Positions 44,092 through 53,079 of a DNA stretch of 64,000 nt are shown here, piece after piece. Every line of letters begins with the position of its first letter. The stretch's first letter is position 1. A program made the translations under genes and the position numbers. Source of the stretch: Solitalea longa (GTDB taxonomy: Bacteria > Bacteroidota > Bacteroidia > Sphingobacteriales > Sphingobacteriaceae). The DNA lies in contig NZ_PQVF01000013.1 of assembly GCF_002920915.1 (NCBI RefSeq), forward strand, positions 1 to 64,000, given 5' to 3'. The notes under the pieces are model-generated. The model had not been told where the DNA came from. It was given only the letters and a program-made list of their open reading frames with translations, and searched no databases.

Positions 44092-45303
44092 TTACTTTTT
44101 TTCTGCGGTCAACCAAAGTGCTAAACAAGAGGGGGGAAGGGCAAGAGAAACGATAAATAAAACTGTTTGAAAATGAGGAATATGCAGGTTGAAAATGGAG
44201 AAAAGACTTTCGGTGAATAATAGAAATTCACTTAGGAAAAAGCCGGCAAAAAATAAATAAATACCGTATTTAAGCAACCTCGTATGAGGTATTAACCCAA
44301 AGTGTATGCTATAGAATAGAACAAAAAAGCTAAAGCCTCCTAAAAACACCAGGTGCAAATACCCGATAATGAGGTAACGAATCTTGTAGGCCAGGTCGGC
44401 AAAAAATGGAAAGGCCGAAAACAGTTGCATGCCTGCTTTTACTGCAAATGCCAATAAAGCTATTAATAGTATTGTTCGTTGAAGGGTGGGTAATGATCGG
44501 AGCTGGTCAATGGGTAGCTTTTTGAAAAGTAAAAAGAAGGCTGCGCATTGCAACACCGCAGCTCCGCCGCCAATTATATAATAGGCGTTAGCCGGCTTGT
44601 TCCACAGAAGAGACAATGCATAAGTCAACACAATTGATATCAGCAATAAAAAATAACACAGTTGATCATTTTTCTTTGAACTTGATTTGTCCTGTTGCTC
44701 AATCCATTTTAATAACAATGAGATAATGCCCAGGCTCATCCATCCATTATATTGAAAATGCAGGTAGTAATAAATGACATTAAAATATAACGGAGACCCT
44801 CCCTGGCCACTGGCCATTACAGGACCGAGAGCAAATGGGCCAAGTGAGGAAAGACCTAAAAAAATCAACGCTAAACGGGCTGTTTGCAGTGAGAGTGTTC
44901 TGGGTTGTTGTTTTGTAGCTTTAAAAAATAACAACACAAACCATATATTAACAATGATGAATAAAGTGGAGAATGCGATTGAAATTGAAAAGTATCCTTT
45001 AAATGGAAACGAAAGCAGCATGCCATAGGCTGGAATGAGGCTCAGCCACAGTAATTTTCTGAATGACCGACCTTCAATAATTTTCTTTGGAATAAAGCTG
45101 TGGCTCAGCAAAATAGACAAGGCCATAAAGCCCCAGCCACTAAATGCAAAATGGCTATGGGCATGTAAAAAATATTGATAGTTTATTTCATTTACAGGAT
45201 GGATCAAGAGAAAGCGCAGAAAGAGCCCTGCAAGGGAAAGTATGAAAAAATTAAATAAAGCCCATTTGAAGTATTTTCTGAGAATTGCTAACTCCATGCC
45301 CAT
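44092..45303 (-). CDS. Polytopic His-rich membrane protein, distant oxidase subunit I-like
   Basis: 403 residues with about 11-12 membrane segments. FLHAHSHFAFSGWGFMALSILL, YYYLHFQYNGWMSLGIISLL and GYLHLVFLGGFSFFVLFYS carry histidines in the H...GW style seen also in the protein at 41207-42472, but overall similarity is low. The oxidase copper ligands are not evident. It starts 3 bp after the TPR gene's stop and ends 73 bp before ric. Function unknown; a haem-linked NO role is inference from context. Confidence 0.55.
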   Translation of the reverse strand: MGMELAILRKYFKWALFNFFILSLAGLFLRFLLIHPVNEINYQYFLHAHSHFAFSGWGFMALSILLSHSFIPKKIIEGRSFRKLLWLSLIPAYGMLLSFPFKGYFSISIAFSTLFIIVNIWFVLLFFKATKQQPRTLSLQTARLALIFLGLSSLGPFALGPVMASGQGGSPLYFNVIYYYLHFQYNGWMSLGIISLLLKWIEQQDKSSSKKNDQLCYFLLLISIVLTYALSLLWNKPANAYYIIGGGAAVLQCAAFFLLFKKLPIDQLRSLPTLQRTILLIALLAFAVKAGMQLFSAFPFFADLAYKIRYLIIGYLHLVFLGGFSFFVLFYSIHFGLIPHTRLLKYGIYLFFAGFFLSEFLLFTESLFSIFNLHIPHFQTVLFIVSLALPPSCLALWLTAEKK

Positions 45304-45306
45304 GTA

Positions 45307-46050
45307 TTATTGCTGATCCTCTTTATAAAATATCAGCGGTATAGAATAATAGCGGGCGCAAACGGACTTTTCATCGTATTGGGCAGGAGTAACTTTTCCT
45401 AATTTTGAAGAAGCCTTCATCATATCCAGCATTAGCTTTCGGTCGGCAAAATCATTCTCGGATGGAATTACGGTGATCGATCCGTCTTTGCCAAATAACA
45501 ATCCCACCATCAATTTAACCTGTTTTATTTCGCCACTTGTAATGTTTTTATTGGCAGCCTCGATATCAAAAACGCGGTTTTGTATTTCTTTTGAAGCTAC
45601 TATTTGTTGGGCAATAGCTTTTAAAAGCTTGGTGTTAATGCTTTTATTAAACAGAAGATCTTCAGACTGGCCATCGACAATTAACTGCGGAAGTTTATCA
45701 ACATCGGCAATATCCATGGTGTCGGCATAGTTCAATCGTACATTCAATTTTTGTTTTAAAATCTCTTTCGATTGAGCATCACCAAGTGCCGCCGAACGTT
45801 GGAACAATTCAATGGCTTTGGCCTTGTTGCCTAATTGATATTGTATCGCAGCCAGGTTATATAGCGCATCAATATGTTTAGGATTCAGTTTTAAAACCTC
45901 TTCGAAATTAACAATGGCGTTCTTCGAATCTTGCTTATCATAAAAGTTAAGGGCCACCTGGTAAAGGCTATCGGCTTTTGATTGGCTCTGTGAAAATGAC
46001 GGAAGAGAGAAGATAAACGCGAGAACGATAATTACAATGCTTTTTTTCAT
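45307..46050 (-). CDS. TPR protein with TonB-C-like end
   Basis: 247 residues: signal peptide (residues 1-20), two to three TPR motifs (ADSLYQVALNFYDKQDSKNAIVNFEEVLKLNPKHIDALYNLAAIQYQLGNKAKAIELFQRSA) at about 25-95, then a domain with VKLMVGLLFGKDGSITVIPSEN and a terminal KSVCARYYSIPLIFYKED that resembles TonB-type C-terminal domains. Periplasmic. It precedes the 403-residue membrane protein gene by 3 bp. Confidence 0.75.
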   Translation of the reverse strand: MKKSIVIIVLAFIFSLPSFSQSQSKADSLYQVALNFYDKQDSKNAIVNFEEVLKLNPKHIDALYNLAAIQYQLGNKAKAIELFQRSAALGDAQSKEILKQKLNVRLNYADTMDIADVDKLPQLIVDGQSEDLLFNKSINTKLLKAIAQQIVASKEIQNRVFDIEAANKNITSGEIKQVKLMVGLLFGKDGSITVIPSENDFADRKLMLDMMKASSKLGKVTPAQYDEKSVCARYYSIPLIFYKEDQQ

Positions 46051-46144
46051 ACTGTGCTAAAATAGGGGATTTGATTTTTCGCTTCAAACAAAAAATCAAA
46101 TAACGTATTTAGGCATTCAATGCTCTTCTAAAAGCTTTTAATTA

Positions 46145-46576
46145 TTATAAATTGATTGATTTGTCTTTTGCTTTTTCTGCCAATGAGAACCAGTTTCCTG
46201 AATCATCTAAGAAAATAGCTTCATAGCCATAAAACTCTTTTTTAGGTGCTTTTTTAAAGACAACACCTTTGGATTTTAATTCTTGATAAGTAGCAGGCAA
46301 ATCATTGCATTCGAAAATGCCAAAACCAAAAATTCCTTTTTTTATGAGGCTTTTTAATTGTTCGGCAGTTTCCTTGTCCATCATCATTCCTTCCTGAACA
46401 GGCAATATGGTAAGCTCCAAATCAGGTTGCTCAGGTGGGCAAACGGTTAACCAATACATACCTGGTCCCATTTCTGCATAAGTGTGAACTTTAAAGCCTA
46501 ACTTATTTACATAAAAGTCGTAGGCGCTTTCCTGATCTAACACGTAGATACAGACATGGTTCATTTTCCTTATCAT
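46145..46576 (-). CDS. VOC family protein
   Basis: 143 residues: MIRKMNHVCIYVLDQESAYDFYVNKLGFKVHTYAEM and GYEAIFLDDSGNWFSLAEK mark the paired VOC modules. Likely a glyoxalase- or dioxygenase-related fold; the substrate is unknown. Not obviously cotranscribed with the second VOC gene upstream. Confidence 0.85.
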   Translation of the reverse strand: MIRKMNHVCIYVLDQESAYDFYVNKLGFKVHTYAEMGPGMYWLTVCPPEQPDLELTILPVQEGMMMDKETAEQLKSLIKKGIFGFGIFECNDLPATYQELKSKGVVFKKAPKKEFYGYEAIFLDDSGNWFSLAEKAKDKSINL

Positions 46577-46632
46577 GGTTTAAAAGTTTATTAAGGATCA
46601 AAATCAGCCAATAAACTGTTAATAAGGCTAAT

Positions 46633-47049
46633 TTAAAACTGCCATTCTACTCCATTCATATCGAGCCATTGGCCAATAGGCATATCTTTCTGCGGCTCTG
46701 AGCCAAACCGAAGTACATTTCCATCCAAATCTTCCACCTGCATTTCATAGGCCCACCAATAGTTAGTAGGTGCATGCCGTATTTTAGCTCCATTGGTAAT
46801 AAACTCGCTGTGTAACTTAACCACGTCGTTAATGCCAATCCATACCCAGCTTCCCGGATTGCCTTGGTCTCCTTCCACAAGTATCAAACTACAGGAACCT
46901 CTTGAAACAGCAGCAATAAGTTCTTTGCCACCCCAATCGAGTTTAAAACCTAATGATTTTTTGTAGTAGTGAAGGCTGTTTGCCAGTTTTTGGACCCTAA
47001 GAATAGGAGTAGCTCCGTGAAAATGGATGTTGGTGTTGATTGAAGCCAT
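46633..47049 (-). CDS. Bleomycin-resistance-like VOC protein
   Basis: 138 residues from ATG 47049 (MASINTNIHFHGATPILRVQ). A longer in-frame start at 47118 would translate through the terminator at 47106-47132, so it is rejected. LANSLHYYKKSLGFKLDWGGKELIAAVSRGSCSLILVEGD and YEMQVEDLDGNVLRFGSEP are typical of bleomycin-resistance-type VOC proteins. Substrate unknown. Confidence 0.83.
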   Translation of the reverse strand: MASINTNIHFHGATPILRVQKLANSLHYYKKSLGFKLDWGGKELIAAVSRGSCSLILVEGDQGNPGSWVWIGINDVVKLHSEFITNGAKIRHAPTNYWWAYEMQVEDLDGNVLRFGSEPQKDMPIGQWLDMNGVEWQF

Positions 47050-47105
47050 AGTGGAAGGAATAAATTTATTTTCTAAAAATACTAAACATGGCAGTATTTG
47101 AACAT

Positions 47106-47132
47106 AAAAAAATCCCATCGGCTGGATGGGAT
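47106..47132 (-). terminator. Terminator of the YebC gene
   Basis: ATCCCATC (47112-47119) pairs with GATGGGAT (47125-47132); on the minus strand the stem is followed by seven T. Confidence 0.85.
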
Positions 47133-47160
47133 CTTTAAAATATGTTGAGATTTTTAAAAA

Positions 47161-47883
47161 TTATTCTTCTTCGCGTGTAGCCATGTTGTGATACACGGCA
47201 TTCACGTCATCATCTTCTTCTAATTTGTCAATCAACTTTTGTACCTCAGCCTCTTGCTCAGCATTAACCTCCTTAAAAGTGGTACAGAAACGTTCAAATT
47301 CAGAACTGATAATGTTCAGACCTTTATCTTCAAGGGCTTTCTGCATCTTACCGAAATCTTCAAACTCAGTAGTAATGGTAATTTCGTTTTCATCCTGAAA
47401 CACTTCTTCAGCACCAAAATCGATCAGGTCAAGCTCCAGTTCTTCAACATCAAGACCATCTGCAGCGATACGGAAAACAGCTTTGCGCTCAAAAATAAAG
47501 TTTAATAAGCCAGAAGTTCCTAATGAACCACCAGAGCGGGTAATGTAACTGCGTACGTTACCAACGGTACGGTTAATATTATCGGTTGATGTTTCAACCA
47601 AAATAGCCACCTTATGTGGGCCGTAACCTTCGTAAACGATCTCCTCGTAGCTCGAAGTGTCCTTGTCAGTGGCTCGCTTAATTGCGGCTTCAATACGATC
47701 TTTAGGCATGTTAGCGCCCTTAGCATTCTGCATGATCACACGCAAACGCGCGTTCGACTCAGGGTTGGGGCCGCCAGCCTTTACAGCAATTACAATATCT
47801 TTTCCGATACGGGTAAACAGCTTGGCCATTTTACCCCAGCGTTTCATTTTACTTTGCTTTCTCGCTTCAAATGCTCTTCCCAT
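47161..47883 (-). CDS. YebC/PmpR-family protein
   Basis: 240 residues. MGRAFEARKQSKMKRWGKMAKLFTRIGKDIVIAVKAGGPNPESNARLR and ANMPKDRIEAAIKRA are the YebC N-terminal hallmarks; YEGYGPHKVAILVETSTDN opens the second domain. The family was named as transcriptional regulators, and some members act on ribosomes stalled at proline runs. Full length; cytoplasmic. Confidence 0.93.
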   Translation of the reverse strand: MGRAFEARKQSKMKRWGKMAKLFTRIGKDIVIAVKAGGPNPESNARLRVIMQNAKGANMPKDRIEAAIKRATDKDTSSYEEIVYEGYGPHKVAILVETSTDNINRTVGNVRSYITRSGGSLGTSGLLNFIFERKAVFRIAADGLDVEELELDLIDFGAEEVFQDENEITITTEFEDFGKMQKALEDKGLNIISSEFERFCTTFKEVNAEQEAEVQKLIDKLEEDDDVNAVYHNMATREEE

Positions 47884-47986
47884 TTCTTTATTTGTTCGTG
47901 GTTTAGGTTGATGACCGCTCGAGTAATGGAATCATCGGGATTAAACCTGTTTTTTAATTAGTTGTTAGCTATTAGTTGACTTATTC

Positions 47987-48553
47987 TTATAATCCGGTGT
48001 TGTTTCTGAAAAGTTTAATGGCAATGGCCAAAAGAATCACCCCAAATGCCTTGCGCAGTATCTCAACTCCGTTTTTACCTAAAATGCGTTCGAGCACACT
48101 CACATTTTTCAATACAAAATAAACAAAAAGTAAATTGATTATAATGCCCAAAATAATGTTTATGGTTTGATATTCGGCTTTAAGCGATAGAAGGGTGGTC
48201 ATAGTTCCAGCTCCTGCGATCAAGGGAAAGGCCAGGGGGACGATGGATGCTGTTTCCGGCATTTGGTCACGAAAGAAATGAATGCCTAAAACCATTTCCA
48301 TGGCAATGAAAAAGATAACCAATGAACCGGCAATGGCAAACGATTTTACATCAACCCCAATAACATTTAATAGCTTTTCTCCAACAAAAAGGAACAGGAT
48401 CATTAAGGCCATGGCCACGATAGTGGCTTTTTCTGATTGAATGTGACCAACCCGATTTCGTAGTTCGAGAACGATAGGAATGGAACCTAAAATATCAATG
48501 ATCGCAAATAGGATCATTGTTACCGAAATAATTTCGTTGATTGATAAATTCAT
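47987..48553 (-). CDS. MarC-family membrane protein
   Basis: 188 residues from ATG 48553 (MNLSINEIISV); the -7 box at 48562-48569 excludes the longer in-frame start at 48616. Six membrane segments; TMILFAIIDILGSIPIVLELRNR and PLAFPLIAGAGTMTTLLSL match MarC/UPF0056. The function of the family is unknown despite its name. Confidence 0.88.
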   Translation of the reverse strand: MNLSINEIISVTMILFAIIDILGSIPIVLELRNRVGHIQSEKATIVAMALMILFLFVGEKLLNVIGVDVKSFAIAGSLVIFFIAMEMVLGIHFFRDQMPETASIVPLAFPLIAGAGTMTTLLSLKAEYQTINIILGIIINLLFVYFVLKNVSVLERILGKNGVEILRKAFGVILLAIAIKLFRNNTGL

Positions 48554-48561
48554 ACAGGTGC

Positions 48562-48569
48562 CAAAGATA
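48562..48569 (-). promoter_or_regulatory. -7 box TATCTTTG of the MarC gene
   Basis: Exact TAnnTTTG match on the minus strand, 8 bases before the ATG, so the leader is very short. Confidence 0.55.
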
Positions 48570-48623
48570 GAAAAATTATTATGGAGGTATTGCCCTCTGT
48601 TCAATTCAAGGTGCAACCTAAAT

Positions 48624-48657
48624 AAAAAAGGCCTCTGTAAACATAGAGGCCTTTTTG
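48624..48657. terminator. Bidirectional terminator
   Basis: AAAAAGGCCTCT and AGAGGCCTTTTT (about 48626-48637 and 48646-48657) pair perfectly. On the minus strand it ends the permease transcript at 48676. Confidence 0.8.
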
Positions 48658-48675
48658 CTGTATTTTGGTAAAGTA

Positions 48676-50376
48676 CTATGAATGCACTTTTATTTCTTTA
48701 GGTTTCGGAACAAAAACGTATGCTCTGTATAAATAAAACAAAATGTTAACTGCTGCAAAGATCAATGAGAACATATAAATTATGGTATCATCATATTCGG
48801 CCGTAAAGTGGTGGGCAACAGCTACGATTATTAAAAGTACACTTAGGGCAGCTCCAATTAACGATACTGATTTATTGCTGTTAAATAGTGTTTCCTTTTT
48901 GTTGTCAGATAACAGGCTATTCTTCATTCCATATGCCAGATAAAGGGTAACGCCGATAACCATCCAAACGATTAATCGGATCCAGGTATCAAGCGGAAGA
49001 AACACCATCATAAATAAACATGTGGCCACACCTAAAATCGGCACTAATGGAACTAGTGGCGTTTTAAATGCTCTTGGTGCATCCGGCATTTTCACACGCA
49101 TTACGATAATACCAATACAAACCAGGATAAATGCAAACAAAGTTCCGATACTGGTCATTTCACCTACCACACGGGCAGGAACAAAAGCTGCAAATAAGCT
49201 AACAAACAACATGAACAATAAGTTGCTTTTTGCTGGTGTACGGAACTTAGGGTTAACCTCAGAGAATACTTTTGGCAATAAGCCGTCTTTACTCATTGAG
49301 AAGAAAACACGCGATTGCCCCATTAACATTACCAGAATTACGGATGCGTAACCAGCAAGAATAGCTATGATAATTGCTTTATTTAACCATGGGAAAGCAG
49401 GAATCATTGTTCCATCAGGACCGACTGAGCCCATGTGATCAATAGCAACAGCTACCGGAGCAATGCCATCCTGGCCTTTAAATGAGGTGTAATTGGTTAC
49501 ACCGGTCATTACATGAGCAAATAGGATATATAAAAGCGTACAGATCAATAATGAAACAAGAATACCAATAGGCATATCTTTCTTCGGATTCTTAGCTTCC
49601 TGTGCAGCCGTTGAAACTGCATCAAAACCAATATATGCGAAGAATACAATCGCCGCTGCACGAACAATACCGCTAAAACCAAACGCACCAAAAGTTCCGG
49701 TATTTTGAGGAACATAAGGAACATAGTTTTCAGTTTTGATATATGCCCATCCCAAAGCTATAAAAACTAATACCACCGCAACTTTTAAGGTAACAATAAT
49801 GGCATTTATATAGGCTGATTCTTTGGTTCCTTTGATCAACACCAGCGACATAACAACGATGATAAATACTGCAGGGAGGTTAATTACACCTGAAATTACT
49901 GAACCGTCAGCCAATGTAGCACTGTCAAATGGCGACATGGTCATTTGGGCGGGTAAATGAATATTATAGTAATCGAGGAACTTTACCAGGTACCTGCTCC
50001 AGCTAATGGAAACAGTGGCAGCTCCAACGGCGTATTCTAAAACTAAGTCCCAACCAATAACCCAGGCAATAAATTCACCTAAAGTGGCATATGAATAGGT
50101 ATAAGCACTACCGGCAACAGGAATCATTGAGGCGAATTCGGCATAACATAAACCGGCAAAAGCACAACCTACGGCAGCAATAATGAATGATATTGTAATA
50201 GCTGGACCTGCATTGTTTGCTGCAGCGCCTCCGGTAATTGAAAATAAACCGGCTCCGATGATGGCTCCAATTCCCAAGGCAACAAGGTGATAACTTGTTA
50301 AGGTTCTCTTTAGCGAATGTTCCCCAATCGCTTCCGCTTCTTTAATAAGTGAATCTAAAGGTTTTCTGAAATTCAT
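48676..50376 (-). CDS. APC-family amino acid permease (cationic amino acid transporter-like)
   Basis: 566 residues with about 14 membrane segments. YHLVALGIGAIIGAGLFSITGGAAANNAGPAITISF is the first APC signature, and FFAYIGFDAVSTAAQEAKNPKKDMPIGI is typical of the CAT/YfnA branch. Likely imports amino acids with protons. A minus-strand -7 box TAGGTTTG lies at 50434-50441. Confidence 0.9.
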   Translation of the reverse strand: MNFRKPLDSLIKEAEAIGEHSLKRTLTSYHLVALGIGAIIGAGLFSITGGAAANNAGPAITISFIIAAVGCAFAGLCYAEFASMIPVAGSAYTYSYATLGEFIAWVIGWDLVLEYAVGAATVSISWSRYLVKFLDYYNIHLPAQMTMSPFDSATLADGSVISGVINLPAVFIIVVMSLVLIKGTKESAYINAIIVTLKVAVVLVFIALGWAYIKTENYVPYVPQNTGTFGAFGFSGIVRAAAIVFFAYIGFDAVSTAAQEAKNPKKDMPIGILVSLLICTLLYILFAHVMTGVTNYTSFKGQDGIAPVAVAIDHMGSVGPDGTMIPAFPWLNKAIIIAILAGYASVILVMLMGQSRVFFSMSKDGLLPKVFSEVNPKFRTPAKSNLLFMLFVSLFAAFVPARVVGEMTSIGTLFAFILVCIGIIVMRVKMPDAPRAFKTPLVPLVPILGVATCLFMMVFLPLDTWIRLIVWMVIGVTLYLAYGMKNSLLSDNKKETLFNSNKSVSLIGAALSVLLIIVAVAHHFTAEYDDTIIYMFSLIFAAVNILFYLYRAYVFVPKPKEIKVHS

Positions 50377-50433
50377 GATTAATAATTTCCGGGTAAAAGG
50401 TTTTTGTATATAACTATTGAATGGTTAATTTCT

Positions 50434-50441
50434 CAAACCTA
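50434..50441 (-). promoter_or_regulatory. -7 box TAGGTTTG of the permease gene
   Basis: Exact TAnnTTTG match on the minus strand, 57 bp before the ATG at 50376. Confidence 0.45.
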
Positions 50442-50554
50442 ATTAAATTTTATCTAAAATAACATCACTAATAAAATATATCTTTAAATAATTTGGAGGC
50501 CAATTTTATTCGTTTATCATCGCAAAAAACATAATTAATAAAACGCCTGAAAAT

Positions 50555-50587
50555 AAAAAAGGCAGACTGTAAAGCCTGCCTTTTTTT
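50555..50587. terminator. Terminator of hppA
   Basis: GGCAG (50561-50565) pairs with CTGCC (50576-50580), flanked by an A run and a T run; on the minus strand it lies 18 bp after the hppA stop. Confidence 0.7.
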
Positions 50588-50604
50588 CAATATTTATAAA
50601 TTAC

Positions 50605-52854
50605 TTATTTCTTTTCGCAGCATGATTTCATAGCAGCAGCTCTGCTAGAACCTTCCGAACTGGTGCAACTGCTTGCATGTTTTTGTTCGATGCAGCATTT
50701 ACCTTTTTCGTTCATTAGCAAACTGGTATGATTATCAGACTTAATAGCGATGTGCGGTGCGATAACCAGTGAAACAATCGACATTAATTTGATCAGGATG
50801 TTCATTGAAGGACCTGATGTGTCTTTAAATGGATCTCCAACAGTATCACCTGTAACCGAAGCTTTATGTGGCTCCGAACCTTTATAAAAAGTTTCACCAT
50901 TGATATTAACGCCTTTTTCGAAAGATTTTTTAGCGTTATCCCATGCACCACCAGCGTTCGACTGGAACATTCCCATTAAAACTCCTGATACAGTAACACC
51001 GGCCAACGTTCCACCTAATACTTCAGGGCCAAATGTAAAACCAATTAATAAAGGAACCAATAATGCAATTGCACCCGGTAAGATCATTTCTCTGATAGAG
51101 GCTTGTGTAGAGATAGCCACACATTTTTCATATTCAGGTTTGGCTTTATATTCCATAATTCCCGGAATTTCACGGAACTGGCGGCGAACCTCCTGTACCA
51201 TTGCCATAGCCGCACGACCTACTGCTGAGATCGCCAAAGCTGAAAACACAAACGGGATCATACCACCGATGAATAAACCGGCTAAAACATCGGCCTTATA
51301 AATATCGATACTGCTGATTCCGGCAACACCCACAAAGGCTGCAAATAAAGCCAGTGAAGTTAAAGCTGCCGATGCAATGGCAAAACCTTTACCGGTTGCA
51401 GCGGTAGTATTTCCAACCGCATCTAAGTTATCCGTACGTTCGCGAACCTCTTTAGGTAAACCGCTCATTTCGGCAATACCACCCGCATTATCAGCAATTG
51501 GGCCGAAAGCATCGATAGCCAATTGCATAGCAGTAGTGGCCATCATACCTGCTGCAGCGATAGCCACACCATATAATCCGGCAAAATGATATGAACCGTA
51601 TATACCAGCAGCCAGAACGATAATAGGCAACACGGTTGAATGCATCCCAACGGCTAAACCACCAATGATATTGGTAGCGTGACCAGTAGATGACTGCTGA
51701 ACAATAGAATTTACCGGACCTTTACCCATTGCGGTATAGTATTCGGTGATGATACTCATCAATGCGCCTACTATAAGTCCAACAATAATGGCGAGGTACA
51801 CATTGGTGGCGCTAAACTCAACACCACGTAATGACATGGTTTCAGGTAATAAGTATTTAACAGCGAAGAATGAAGCTATTGCCGTTAATATAACTGACGA
51901 CCAGTTTCCAAGGTTTAAAGCGTTTTGTACACTGGCATTTTCGTCTTTAATACGAACAAACACCATACTTATAATTGAGAAGATCAATCCTAAGCCAGCA
52001 ATAAGCATAGGCAACAGGATAGGGGCCAAACCTCCAAAGTTATCTTTTGAATCAATTTCCTGACCTAATACCATGGTAGCCAAAATGGTGGCAACATATG
52101 AACCGAATAAGTCGGCACCCATACCAGCCACGTCGCCTACGTTATCACCCACGTTATCGGCAATGGTAGCAGGGTTACGAACATCATCCTCAGGAATACC
52201 TGCTTCTACTTTACCAACAAGGTCAGCACCTACGTCGGCAGCTTTGGTATAAATACCACCACCAACACGTGCAAACAGGGCAATAGATTCAGCACCTAAT
52301 GAGAAACCTGTCAACACCTCAATTGTGGTACGCATTTCTAAGCCTATAATACTAGCACCAGCCGGAACAAAAACTTTATAGAAAATGATGAATAAACTTC
52401 CTAATCCTAAAACGGCTAACCCGGCAACACCCAAACCCATAACGCTACCACCGGTAAACGAAACTTTTAAGGCTTGAGCCAAACTGGTACGAGCCGCCTG
52501 TGTGGTGCGTACATTGGCTTTGGTGGCGATCTTCATACCGATGTATCCGGCAGTTGCAGAAAACACAGCACCGATAACAAAAGCTACCGCAATTAACCAA
52601 TGAGAATGTACGTTAGGCAACGTTCCAGACCAACCTAATAAAATGGCCGCAATAACAACATAGTAGCTGAGCACTTTCCACTCGGCTTTTAAAAAGGCCA
52701 TAGCGCCTTGAGCTATGTACCCTGCCAACTCTACCATATTCGCGTCGCCGGCATTTTGTTTTGAAACCCACGATGCTTTTATAGCAGTAACCAACAAGGC
52801 TACCACCCCAAAAAGTGGGATCATGTAAATTAGATTTTCTTGAAAAAAGGTCAT
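50605..52854 (-). CDS. hppA: Membrane-bound pyrophosphatase (K+-dependent type)
   Basis: 749 residues with about 16 membrane segments. It couples hydrolysis of pyrophosphate to H+ or Na+ export. [35 protein letters not shown] is the active site. The [10 protein letters not shown] motif has Ala where K+-independent enzymes have Lys, so K+ dependence is likely. Odd: the last 35 residues form a hydrophilic tail with Cys720, Cys721, Cys730, Cys745 and Cys746, which I do not know from the family. Confidence 0.95.
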   Translation of the reverse strand: MTFFQENLIYMIPLFGVVALLVTAIKASWVSKQNAGDANMVELAGYIAQGAMAFLKAEWKVLSYYVVIAAILLGWSGTLPNVHSHWLIAVAFVIGAVFSATAGYIGMKIATKANVRTTQAARTSLAQALKVSFTGGSVMGLGVAGLAVLGLGSLFIIFYKVFVPAGASIIGLEMRTTIEVLTGFSLGAESIALFARVGGGIYTKAADVGADLVGKVEAGIPEDDVRNPATIADNVGDNVGDVAGMGADLFGSYVATILATMVLGQEIDSKDNFGGLAPILLPMLIAGLGLIFSIISMVFVRIKDENASVQNALNLGNWSSVILTAIASFFAVKYLLPETMSLRGVEFSATNVYLAIIVGLIVGALMSIITEYYTAMGKGPVNSIVQQSSTGHATNIIGGLAVGMHSTVLPIIVLAAGIYGSYHFAGLYGVAIAAAGMMATTAMQLAIDAFGPIADNAGGIAEMSGLPKEVRERTDNLDAVGNTTAATGKGFAIASAALTSLALFAAFVGVAGISSIDIYKADVLAGLFIGGMIPFVFSALAISAVGRAAMAMVQEVRRQFREIPGIMEYKAKPEYEKCVAISTQASIREMILPGAIALLVPLLIGFTFGPEVLGGTLAGVTVSGVLMGMFQSNAGGAWDNAKKSFEKGVNINGETFYKGSEPHKASVTGDTVGDPFKDTSGPSMNILIKLMSIVSLVIAPHIAIKSDNHTSLLMNEKGKCCIEQKHASSCTSSEGSSRAAAMKSCCEKK

Positions 52855-53079
52855 AATAATTAGGTTACATTTTTTTTCGGTCGCCTAAAATACTTTTGCT
52901 GAATGGAATAGTCAAATAAAAAATCATGAAAACCAGCGTTTTTCAAATAAAAAGTTATTTATTCGCAAAAACATAAACAATTCAGGATTATATTTTGAAC
53001 AATGGAAACCGATACAATGGTTTTGTTTTCAAACTAAAATCCTACCTTGTTTTTCAAACTTTAAATCAAAAGACCTTGT

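Noticed and set aside
47050-47118. Longer N-terminus of the VOC protein
   Set aside because: It would be read through the terminator hairpin of the YebC gene and has no family similarity.
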